Source: an uncultured Campylobacter sp. (lineage in GTDB: Bacteria > Campylobacterota > Campylobacteria > Campylobacterales > Campylobacteraceae). From it: DNA of 26,374 nucleotides. Position numbers and translations under genes: made by a program. Below are positions 1-6,837 of this stretch, one piece after another. The DNA lies in contig NZ_CALHIK010000139.1 of NCBI RefSeq assembly GCF_938030785.1, forward strand, positions 1 to 26,374. Direction: 5' to 3'. The notes beneath the pieces are model-generated. The model had not been told where the DNA came from. It saw only the letters and a program-made list of their open reading frames with translations, and ran no database searches. The first letter of the stretch is position 1. Every line of letters begins with the position of its first letter.

Positions 1-52
1 AACGCGTGTAAAGTGCAAGCTTTCGAGGGTTCAAATCCCTTCCCATCTGCCA
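1..52 (+). tRNA. tRNA-Ser, 3' part only (cut by window edge)
   Basis: The window opens inside a tRNA. Visible are a class II variable arm (AAAGT, GCAA tetraloop, GCTTT, about 10-25), a T arm with the TTCAAAT loop (30-36), the acceptor 3' strand CCCATCT (42-48), a G discriminator at 49 and an encoded CCA at 50-52. The long variable arm together with G73 indicates serine; leucine and tyrosine tRNAs normally have A73. The anticodon lies outside the window, so the isoacceptor cannot be given. Confidence 0.8.
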
Positions 53-282
53 TTATCTTAAAATTTCATCCCCGAAAAATTTCAAAATTTCGCTTTCCCA
101 CTCGGCGTAAATTTTATAAATTTAAAGCCTAAATTTATCGCCGTCGCAAATTTAACGATCAAAGATAAAATTTCCTCTGCCGAAAATCAAACCCGAAAGC
201 CGCCTAAATTCTATCTCTACGCCCGCCGTTTACCGATATTGCGCTAAAATTCCTTTTAAATTTTACTTTAAAGGAGAGAAAA

Positions 283-1236
283 ATGAGTGAAGAAAAAAGT
301 TGCGCCTGTGCGCATGTCAAATCCCAAAACGTAACCGACGCGCCCGGCAACAACACCGTGTTTATGATCTGGCACTTTAACGCAGACAAAACCGCCTGCA
401 AAAAGGCTTTCGAGGGCCTTTGCGCTCTGGTGATAAATTTAAACAAAACCGCCGTTACGAGATTCGGCGCGGCTAGCGAAACAAGCTGCGTGCTAGGCGT
501 GGGCTTTGAGGCGTGGAAAATGCTCGGCTTGCCGAAGCCTTTGCCGAAGGAGCTAAAAAATTTCGAAGAGATTAGGGGCGATAAACATACCGCGCCCGCT
601 ACCGGAGGTGATATCCATATCCACATCAGAGCGGGGAATCAAGCCGTTTGCTACGATATGGCAAGCGAGATCAGAGCCGTGCTAAAGGACGTTGCGACGT
701 GCGAGGAGGAGATCTGCGGCTTTAAATACTACGACGGGCGCGCTATCATCGGCTTTGTGGACGGCACCGAAAACCCCCAGGGCGCAGATCGCGACTTTTT
801 TGCCAAGGTAGGCGACGAGGATGCCGCATACAAGGGCGGCAGCTATCTTTTCGTGCAAAAATATATCCACGATATGAGCGCGTGGAACGCCGCGGGCATC
901 GCCGAGCAGGAGCGCGTTATCGGCAGATCCAAGCAAAACGATATCGAAATGAGCGAGGAGATAAAGCCCAGCAACTCACACTCCGCCGCCGCCAACGTCG
1001 GCGACGATAAAAAGGTCGTGCGCGGCAATATGCCGTTTATGCAGGGCGGCGAGACGGGGACCTACTTCATCGCCTACGCAAGCACCTTCAGCACGCTAGA
1101 GCTAATGCTTGAGAGTATGTTTATCGGCCGCCCGCGAGGCAACTACGACCGCCTACTGGATTTCAGCACCGCAAAGACGGGCGCGCTCTTTTTCGCTCCG
1201 ACCTTCGATATGCTCGAGGCTTATAGCGCGGAGTAA
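283..1236 (+). CDS. DyP-type haem peroxidase, cytoplasmic
   Basis: A 317-residue dye-decolourising peroxidase of the YfeX/EfeB superfamily, which binds haem b and oxidises substrates with hydrogen peroxide. The family signature GFVDGTENP is at residues 157-165 with catalytic Asp160. The proximal haem ligand is His233 in the motif SNSHSAAAN, and the distal Arg is probably Arg247 in VVRGNMPF. There is no Tat or Sec signal, so it should act in the cytoplasm, unlike periplasmic EfeB. The N-terminus has two close cysteines (SCACAH). Start: AAGGAG lies about 6 bases before ATG 283, and a possible -10 (TAAAAT) lies near 244-250. It stands alone, with a 28-base gap to the next gene; no encapsulin or EfeO/EfeU partner is seen. 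Family assignment is firm; the physiological substrate is unknown. Confidence 0.93.
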   Translation: MSEEKSCACAHVKSQNVTDAPGNNTVFMIWHFNADKTACKKAFEGLCALVINLNKTAVTRFGAASETSCVLGVGFEAWKMLGLPKPLPKELKNFEEIRGDKHTAPATGGDIHIHIRAGNQAVCYDMASEIRAVLKDVATCEEEICGFKYYDGRAIIGFVDGTENPQGADRDFFAKVGDEDAAYKGGSYLFVQKYIHDMSAWNAAGIAEQERVIGRSKQNDIEMSEEIKPSNSHSAAANVGDDKKVVRGNMPFMQGGETGTYFIAYASTFSTLELMLESMFIGRPRGNYDRLLDFSTAKTGALFFAPTFDMLEAYSAE

Positions 1237-1264
1237 ATTTGAGCTTTAAGCTTAGAAGTACGAA

Positions 1265-1879
1265 ATGTTTTGCGATCTAAGCCCGTATCAAAGCAGGCGT
1301 TGTAAAGAGATCATAGAAAATAGAGCCGAAAACAGCGAAAATATCAGCGGCTTACTGGAGTTTATAAGTGCTAAATTTAAGGTTCGTCCTATCAGCGCGT
1401 TTTACGGCGCGGGCAAGAACTCGGCGTGGCTTAAGATCGTGCTTCGCTTCGATAAAGACGCCGCAAAAATCACCGATAAAAAGTGCATCGAGCGCTACCT
1501 CGCCCGCACGCCGCTTTACGCGAAGCTAAACGAGCTAAGGAATTTTTATATCTCGGTCGAGTCCTTCGAGTCGCAGATCCGCACCGATCTGATCCAAGGC
1601 GCCGTAGAGGAGCTGCTGCGAAACCGAAGCGAGCTTTTAGCGCCGCTTAAAATTTGGTATATCGCGGCGGTGTCCGACGCGCCCGTAGTTTTTTATTTCA
1701 CGAGGCAGGACGCGGCGCGCCGCGAAGGGGGCGGAAAGATAGAACGGCTGATAAGAAATTTTATAGAGAAAGCGCAGGACGCCAAATATCTGAGCCACAT
1801 GGAATTTAAGCTGTTTTTTGACAGCAAGGAGTCCGTGGATCTTGAGTACGGCGGAAATTTGTTCTATTATTTCAAATGA
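1265..1879 (+). CDS. Conserved hypothetical protein, 204 aa
   Basis: I do not recognise a family. The product is soluble, with mixed charge, no signal peptide and no membrane segment. It has alternating amphipathic helices and short aromatic strands (LKIWYIAAV near residue 128, VVFYFTRQD near 141, NLFYYFK at the end), which suggests an alpha/beta fold. Codon use and GC content match the peroxidase gene in front, from which it is separated by 28 bases, so co-transcription is likely. The ATG has only a weak AGAAG-type ribosome site. The coding call rests on length, composition and genomic position; the function is open. Confidence 0.65.
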   Translation: MFCDLSPYQSRRCKEIIENRAENSENISGLLEFISAKFKVRPISAFYGAGKNSAWLKIVLRFDKDAAKITDKKCIERYLARTPLYAKLNELRNFYISVESFESQIRTDLIQGAVEELLRNRSELLAPLKIWYIAAVSDAPVVFYFTRQDAARREGGGKIERLIRNFIEKAQDAKYLSHMEFKLFFDSKESVDLEYGGNLFYYFK

Positions 1880-1899
1880 AATTTAGCTAAGGAGCGAAA

Positions 1900-2204
1900 A
1901 TGGATGCGAAGCTTTACAGAAGGTAACGCAGATCTCGCGGGGGCTTGAAGAGAGCGGCGTGCAGAGCCTAAAAGCGGCACTTGAGGGCGAAGGCGACGAG
2001 GTTAGCAAGACGCGAGCTCGCGTGATCTTGGGCGAATACTACGTAATGAAGGGCGAACCCGCGCAGGCTAGAAAGTATTTAGAGCCCGTGGCGCAAGACG
2101 CCGAGCGACTGCGAGATCAATACGACGATCTGCTGGACGATGAAATTTGCAGAGCCGATATGCTTTTGGATATGATCGAGCGCTTCGGGTTTTTGGCGGA
2201 GTAA
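1900..2204 (+). pseudogene. TPR-like small protein, apparent frameshift near the start
   Basis: A good AAGGAG site (1889-1894) precedes ATG 1900, but that frame reads only eight codons to TAA at 1924. From about base 1908 the next frame is open to 2204 and continues sensibly as EALQKVTQISRGLEESG and then the segment after GTG 1959. It contains a TPR-like helix pair (ARVILGEYYVMKGEPAQARKYLEP). Restoring one base after the third codon would give one protein of about 102 residues using the strong ribosome site. Either the gene has lost one base near codon 3 (or there is a sequencing error), or translation starts at GTG 1959 (81 residues), which has no good Shine-Dalgarno. The first reading fits better. 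Function unknown; TPR pairs usually mediate protein contacts. Confidence 0.5.
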
Positions 2205-2218
2205 AACCGCTCGCGATA

Positions 2219-2238
2219 TGCGGCGGCACAGTAAGCGT
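2219..2238 (+). repeat. Dispersed 20-base repeat, copy 1
   Basis: A GC-rich 20-mer beginning TGCGGCGGCAC and ending GTAAGCGT, just upstream of the 2273 gene. It matches the copy at 2579-2598 at 18 of 20 positions, and a shorter related core (GCGGCGGCACGGTA) occurs near 9857-9870. Both full copies are followed by a short GC-rich stretch and then an ATTTTAA word. Confidence 0.5.
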
Positions 2239-2272
2239 CGCGGCGGCGATAAAATTTTAAGATCGGAGCGAA

Positions 2273-2563
2273 ATGTCGAAATACTCATTTGAAACCATAG
2301 AGCGGATGCTGTTAAAATGCGTCCTTGAGGGCGGCGAGCCCGAGCTTAGCTTTCGTCTGCGCGGCGCAGAGTATATGATCATCGCCTACGCCGATCGCTG
2401 CTCATTTCAAAGATGCGCGGATGAGGCGGGCGCAAATGCAAGCGGCGAGCGGTATTTCGCCACGCTGCGGGAACTCTACGCCGCGCCGCAAATAGACGGG
2501 CTCTCGTTAAAAGAGCTCTGGAGCGAAGCGGATGATTTTTACTGCTTTGATTTCGAGCTGTGA
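2273..2563 (+). CDS. Hypothetical protein, 96 aa
   Basis: A small acidic protein with no recognised domain, no signal peptide and no membrane span. It is rich in Glu, Ala, Tyr and Cys, and the C-terminus is strongly acidic and aromatic (EADDFYCFDFEL). ATG 2273 is preceded by GGAGCG at suitable spacing (same GGAGCGAAAATG style as the gene at 1900). Composition matches the neighbours, and it is flanked on both sides by the same 20-base repeat. It could be a locus-specific accessory gene. Function unknown. Confidence 0.6.
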   Translation: MSKYSFETIERMLLKCVLEGGEPELSFRLRGAEYMIIAYADRCSFQRCADEAGANASGERYFATLRELYAAPQIDGLSLKELWSEADDFYCFDFEL

Positions 2564-2578
2564 GATTGCAAGATTTTG

Positions 2579-2598
2579 TGCGGCGACACGGTAAGCGT
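2579..2598 (+). repeat. Dispersed 20-base repeat, copy 2
   Basis: Second copy of the 2219-2238 repeat (18 of 20 identical), starting 16 bases after the stop codon of the 2273 gene. Together the copies bracket that gene as direct repeats about 340 bases apart. Confidence 0.5.
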
Positions 2599-2772
2599 AC
2601 GCGGTACCGATACGCGGCGCGGACAAATTTTAACGAAATAAAATTTTGAAAGGATGCAAGCGCGCCTACTTGGGATAGCGTCGCTAAAGTGTGCGGCGCG
2701 AACGACAAATTTAGCGCTACAAAATACTCGAGCTGTTCGCGATAAAATTTTAAAACGAGAGCAAAAAATTTA

Positions 2773-3492
2773 ATGAAAAATTTTAACGACGAGCCGCAGA
2801 GGTCACAGCAGCCTGAACAAAATGGCGCCGAGCGCCAAAACCTACCGCAATTTGACAATAAACCCCTCATCGTCAAAGACTACAACATCGTGGTATTCTT
2901 TATTTATAATCTGATCTTCGCCCCTTTGGCGGCACTGGTGTTTCTATATATAGGGGATATTTTCCCATACTATACGCCGTTTGTTTTCGTAGCATTCGCC
3001 GTCATATCGTATCTAAACAGCGTCCATACGCGCTTTGTTCATTTGACTAATAGGAGTATCAACTACGTAAACAAGGGTAAAATCACGAAATCTATAAAAT
3101 TTGATGAAATATCGCTCATAAAGCTCACCGCCACGCCGCTATTCGGACATATCGTGCCCGCTAGAAATTCCGCAGGTATTGTGTTTTCGTTCATCGTGAT
3201 AGCCGTCGCGTTTGCCGGATTTTTACAAAGCCTTAGGGGATTTATAATTTTTATTATGAGCCTGACGGCATTGGTTTTGCCGTTTTTCATCGCCAAACTG
3301 ATTTTTTCAAAGATCACGGAGGGGAAATTTAGCTTTCGTGCGATCGATACTTTGATCATCTATGACGGCAAGGGCGAATTTATCAGTTTTATGATGAGCG
3401 GGAAGGACTTTGAAAGGGTTTGCCGCTACATGCTGAAAGAGCGGCAGATCAGCCCGTCAAAATTTCAAAAGCAGTTCGTGATATTTCAATGA
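2773..3492 (+). CDS. Four-span inner-membrane protein, unknown function
   Basis: A 239-residue protein. A polar Gln/Asn/Glu-rich N-terminus (1-35) is followed by membrane segments at about 38-60 and 64-82, a soluble stretch of about 50 residues, two more segments at about 134-152 and 156-177, and a C-terminal soluble domain ending KQFVIFQ. The central stretch (TRFVHLTNRSINYVNKGKI...FDEISLIKLT) has the look of a membrane-tethered PH-like beta domain, as in YdbS/PrsW-type proteins, but I cannot confirm it. The ribosome site is weak (GAGAG about 14 bases upstream). ATG 2773 overlaps the stop of a 39-codon frame (TAATG), which I do not regard as a real gene. The gene is followed by a probable bidirectional hairpin and converges on the receptor gene. 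Confidence 0.7.
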   Translation: MKNFNDEPQRSQQPEQNGAERQNLPQFDNKPLIVKDYNIVVFFIYNLIFAPLAALVFLYIGDIFPYYTPFVFVAFAVISYLNSVHTRFVHLTNRSINYVNKGKITKSIKFDEISLIKLTATPLFGHIVPARNSAGIVFSFIVIAVAFAGFLQSLRGFIIFIMSLTALVLPFFIAKLIFSKITEGKFSFRAIDTLIIYDGKGEFISFMMSGKDFERVCRYMLKERQISPSKFQKQFVIFQ

Positions 3493-3530
3493 AAGAGCCT
3501 ATTAAGCGATATCGGCGTTAAAATTTAAAA

Positions 3531-3543
3531 AGCCGTTTCGGCT
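3531..3543. terminator. Hairpin terminator between convergent genes
   Basis: A short perfect hairpin, AGCCG-TTT-CGGCT. On the minus strand it is followed by TTTTTAAATTTT, a convincing U-rich tail; on the plus strand it lies 39 bases after the membrane-protein stop. It sits between convergent genes and could serve both. Confidence 0.45.
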
Positions 3544-3740
3544 CCTTAAATTGGTTGCAACTTAAATTTGGGCGTAAATTTTATAATTTCGCGTGCATTA
3601 AAATTTTGCGGCACATATGTTAAATCATACGATGCGCACGCTAAAATTTTACAGCGCGCGATGCGGAATTTTAAGGAGCGCGGCGTGAAATTTGAAATTT
3701 CGCGAAATGCCGTAAATTTCAAAAAATTTCACGAAATTTT

Positions 3741-3769
3741 GCGGAGCCGCGAAATTTTAAAAGCTCCGC
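3741..3769 (-). terminator. Possible terminator of the receptor gene
   Basis: A perfect 7-base inverted repeat (GCGGAGC / GCTCCGC, 15-base loop) that begins 15 bases after the receptor stop codon when read on the minus strand. It is followed there by AAAATTTC, which is not a clean U-run, so the call is tentative. Confidence 0.35.
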
Positions 3770-3783
3770 AAATTTAGCTTACG

Positions 3784-6510
3784 CTACCACCGAATGCCCG
3801 CTTCCAGCCAAAACTGCCTGCCCGCCTCATAGACTAGATCGAGCGAGGTGTCGCTGCTAAGCCTTGCTTTGTTGCGCTTATTTAGGACATTGTAGATGTC
3901 TAAATTCGTAAAAAATTCCACCTCGCCCGCCATCTTCTTAGCGTATCCGATGCGCGCATCCCAGCTGTAGCTTTTGCCGAGATTGACCTTTTCGTATTTG
4001 TCGTATCTGGCAGGATACTTGCCCGCAGGCGTCTTGCCCGTGCGGGCGATCGCTTCTTGCGAGCCTTTAAACGATAGGAAGTTATTTACGCTGATACCGT
4101 AGCTTGGGATTTTCGTGATGATGTTTAGGCTCGCCGTCCAAGGTCTCGCATAGTCCTGCGCCGGGAGCTCCGATAGCCTCATTAGCCTACCGTCGTATTC
4201 GACGATCTTTTCATCTTCAAGCGTTTCTCTATCAAGCTTCTCATCGTAGATAGTGTTATTGGTCTTCATCCTGATATGCTCAAAGCCCAGCTCGAAGCCG
4301 TTTAGCGTGCCGAAAGCCTCGTAATCATCGATCGTTTTAACGCCGAAGGTTAAAATTTTATTCTCGCTTCTGCCGTCGTTGGTGAAGGTTTGATAGTTGT
4401 TTTGGTAGTTCGGATCCGGTGCCAGGCCTAGATCTCTTCGCGTAGATTTGATGATCTGATCCCTGCCCTTGCGGCTTACGTATTTGCCGAAAAACTCGAA
4501 ATTCCCAAGTTTTTGCTTTGCCCCGAATACCAGCTCATCCTCATAAGGCACCCTTAGCTCGTTAAATTTAGTTAGAGATGGATCTTTGGGCAACTGTGTC
4601 CAGTTTTGCGTATAGGCATTGCGTGGGCGCGTGTAGGTAGTGGCGAGACCCTCTCGACCCTCTCTTAATTTGTAGGTAAAGAGATTGCGCCCGTAGTAGC
4701 GGTTTGCACCGAAGCTAAGAATCGAATCGCCGTCGCCAAAAATATCGTAGTAGCTATTAAATCTCGGCGCTACAGTCGTTTGTTTCATATAATCGTCCCT
4801 ACTTAATCTTACGCCCGGTCGCAAGGTAAGATCATTGATTTTTATCTCATCCTCCAGATAAACAGCCAAGCTCTTCATATCCACCTTGGTATTGCCCTTG
4901 TAATAGCTTTTTTGCGTAAAAAACTGACCGCTTCTACCGAACCTCGCAAAAGAATCGTCTATAGAGCAGAGCTCGTCATCCGGATCGCAAGCATTTACGC
5001 CCGCAGGTAGCGGTGCTATTCCGCTGGCGGTCATAAACTCCTTTTTTACGTTAAATTTAGCCTCTTGCTTTTTAAACTCAAAGCCCGTGATAAATCTATG
5101 CTTGCTGCCGCCAAGATCAAATTCGTTAAACTCTAGATCTGCGTTGTATGAAAAGCTCTTTTGCGTCTGATCGAGATCCCCAAAGCCGCCCTCTATCGCC
5201 GCAGCAGATAAAAATTTACCGCCCCAATTCTTTACGTTTGAGTATTGCCAAGCCCTGTAATATTCATTCTCCGCATCGCGAGAGCTCTCGAGCTTGCTGT
5301 AAGATAAAATTTGATTAAACCTAGCGAAATCGCCATCGTAGTCGGTTTTAAGCGCTAAATTTAAACCGCCTGATTTCATATCGGCGTATGAGTCTTTGAT
5401 GTGGTCGTTAAACATCTTATTTCGCTCGGGCGCGTAGGTTACGCTAGGCGTGATAGTTAGGCGGTCGGTCGCATACCAGAGCGCCTTTAGGAAGTAGTTG
5501 TCTATATTTCGCCTCTGAACTCGCTCGGTGATGGTCGTATCGGCGTTGTATCTTCTGTCGTAGGCCTTGAGCGGAATTTTACTTCTAGTGTTGGTGTAGC
5601 CGAACATCAAGCCCAGATCCTCGGTAACGGTGCCCTCTAAATTTAATCTCGTGATCCACTTATCGAATCTCGGCTGATTTAGAGGCGTAGCGGAGTTTTC
5701 AAAGTTTTGCTCATCGCCGTAGATATGGTATCTAGTCCAGCTATCCTCGGTGTGCTGCATCGAAAACTTGCCGTGAAAGCCTGCGCGCGGATCTCGCGTC
5801 TTAGCCTCCACTACGCCGCCGGTAAATCCGCCGTATTTTGCCGAGACGCCGCTATCGTGCACCTCTACGCTTCGTAAAAAATCGCTATCGATCGCCATAC
5901 CTTGCGAGACGGAATTCATCGTATCAAACGCCGAAAAGCGCGTAGGGTTGCCGCCGGGGTTTCTAGCGGGATCGAGATCGTTATTCATATTCACGCCGTC
6001 AAGCATAAAGTTGTTTTGCCAATACTTCGCGCCGTTGATGCTTATGTTTGCGGGGCTGATCTCGCCCAGCGTCGTGCTTTGGCGGTTCGTGGAACTAAAT
6101 TGCACGTTTGGATTGGTGCGCAAAAGCTGCACGAAGTCGCCGTTGCCGCTAGGCATCGACTCGATCATCGTCCTGCTTATCTTTTGCGTACCGCCGTAGC
6201 TATCGCCGACGCTCGTAAGGCTCGAGTCGATGTTGCCGACGACGACTATTTCGGGAAATTTATAACTATTTATCGCCGCAGCGGAGCTCTGCGCGCCTGG
6301 GTTTTCTTTGGTAGAAGCGCTTCTGGTTGCGTTATTTTCAGACGAATCCTGCGCGATACTTAGACTGCAAAGGCACGCCGCGACTATTAAGGAGCGTGCA
6401 AGCCCCCCCCCGCAGCGATTTTGAGTGGATTTCTCGCCTTTTACGGAAGCGGAATAATTGCGGCCTGCGCCGCTTTTATATGGCTTACAGGCCCAAAAAC
6501 CGACAATCAT
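3784..6510 (-). CDS. TonB-dependent outer-membrane receptor, phase variable
   Basis: A 908-residue receptor. A signal peptide core (SLIVAACLCSLSIAQ) lies at residues 40-54 after an unusually long 39-residue n-region. A TonB-box-like FPEIVVVG is at 85-92, the plug domain spans about 95-235 (GEISPANISINGA, FMLDGVNMNND, GGFTGGVVEAKTRDP), and a 22-strand-type barrel follows to the C-terminal ...LEAGIRW, which ends in the aromatic residue typical of outer-membrane proteins. A Cys pair (ACDPDDELC) near residue 475 probably closes an extracellular loop. The start is fixed by AAGGAG 6 bases before ATG 6510. A G9 tract encodes Gly34-36; losing or gaining one G brings an early stop, so it works as an on/off switch. 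A Fur-box-like site lies upstream. The next gene upstream, an M16 protease, suggests import and processing of an iron-bearing protein, as in FusA/FusC; a siderophore or haem ligand is the alternative. Confidence 0.92.
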   Translation of the reverse strand: MIVGFWACKPYKSGAGRNYSASVKGEKSTQNRCGGGLARSLIVAACLCSLSIAQDSSENNATRSASTKENPGAQSSAAAINSYKFPEIVVVGNIDSSLTSVGDSYGGTQKISRTMIESMPSGNGDFVQLLRTNPNVQFSSTNRQSTTLGEISPANISINGAKYWQNNFMLDGVNMNNDLDPARNPGGNPTRFSAFDTMNSVSQGMAIDSDFLRSVEVHDSGVSAKYGGFTGGVVEAKTRDPRAGFHGKFSMQHTEDSWTRYHIYGDEQNFENSATPLNQPRFDKWITRLNLEGTVTEDLGLMFGYTNTRSKIPLKAYDRRYNADTTITERVQRRNIDNYFLKALWYATDRLTITPSVTYAPERNKMFNDHIKDSYADMKSGGLNLALKTDYDGDFARFNQILSYSKLESSRDAENEYYRAWQYSNVKNWGGKFLSAAAIEGGFGDLDQTQKSFSYNADLEFNEFDLGGSKHRFITGFEFKKQEAKFNVKKEFMTASGIAPLPAGVNACDPDDELCSIDDSFARFGRSGQFFTQKSYYKGNTKVDMKSLAVYLEDEIKINDLTLRPGVRLSRDDYMKQTTVAPRFNSYYDIFGDGDSILSFGANRYYGRNLFTYKLREGREGLATTYTRPRNAYTQNWTQLPKDPSLTKFNELRVPYEDELVFGAKQKLGNFEFFGKYVSRKGRDQIIKSTRRDLGLAPDPNYQNNYQTFTNDGRSENKILTFGVKTIDDYEAFGTLNGFELGFEHIRMKTNNTIYDEKLDRETLEDEKIVEYDGRLMRLSELPAQDYARPWTASLNIITKIPSYGISVNNFLSFKGSQEAIARTGKTPAGKYPARYDKYEKVNLGKSYSWDARIGYAKKMAGEVEFFTNLDIYNVLNKRNKARLSSDTSLDLVYEAGRQFWLEAGIRW
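6403..6411 (-). repeat. G9 homopolymer tract in receptor codons 34-36
   Basis: Nine consecutive C on the plus strand, read as nine G (three Gly codons) in the receptor gene. In the window the tract is in frame (ON). With eight G the frame reads GLHAP then TAA; with ten G it runs about 22 codons to TGA. Such G tracts are the usual contingency loci of Campylobacter. Confidence 0.85.
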
Positions 6511-6584
6511 CTTTTCTCCTTTTTTGAAAATAAAAATTAAGACTGAGGAAATTTAGCCAATAATATTTTAAATTTCAATTAAAG

Positions 6585-6599
6585 TGATAACAATTATAC
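6585..6599 (-). promoter_or_regulatory. Fur-box-like operator over a -10
   Basis: TGATAACAATTATAC matches the 7-1-7 Fur form TGATAATNATTATCA at 11 of 14 fixed positions. On the minus strand the same bases hold TATAAT (6598-6593), a perfect -10 for the receptor, giving a leader of about 75 bases before ATG 6510. Iron repression is the natural reading; no footprint evidence can be given here. Confidence 0.5.
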
Positions 6600-6837
6600 G
6601 ACTTATGCAATCAATAGAAAAAATGTAACAAAATAGCGATATATCGGCGAGATAAATCTATTCCAAAATAAAATTTATCTAAAATATATGCACGGCACAG
6701 ATAGATTTAATTGAGCTTTATTCTTGAGTTCGTTTTTAAGCCGCAAAATTTACGAAGCCGAAATTTGCCGTGCAAGCGCCGTTAAATTTAAACACGTCTA
6801 GTAAATTTAACGAGCAAATTTAGATGCGCCTAGCCTA

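Noticed and set aside
2654..2773. Frame of 39 codons ending in TAATG at the membrane-protein start
   Set aside because: Its AAGG abuts the ATG with no spacing, and the product has no recognisable features.
3568..3777. Plus frame of 69 codons before the receptor end
   Set aside because: TTG start without a ribosome site, built mostly from AAATTT spacer words, between convergent genes.
5902..6363. Plus-strand frames of up to 153 codons inside the receptor gene
   Set aside because: Antisense shadows of the receptor coding sequence, which has far stronger evidence.
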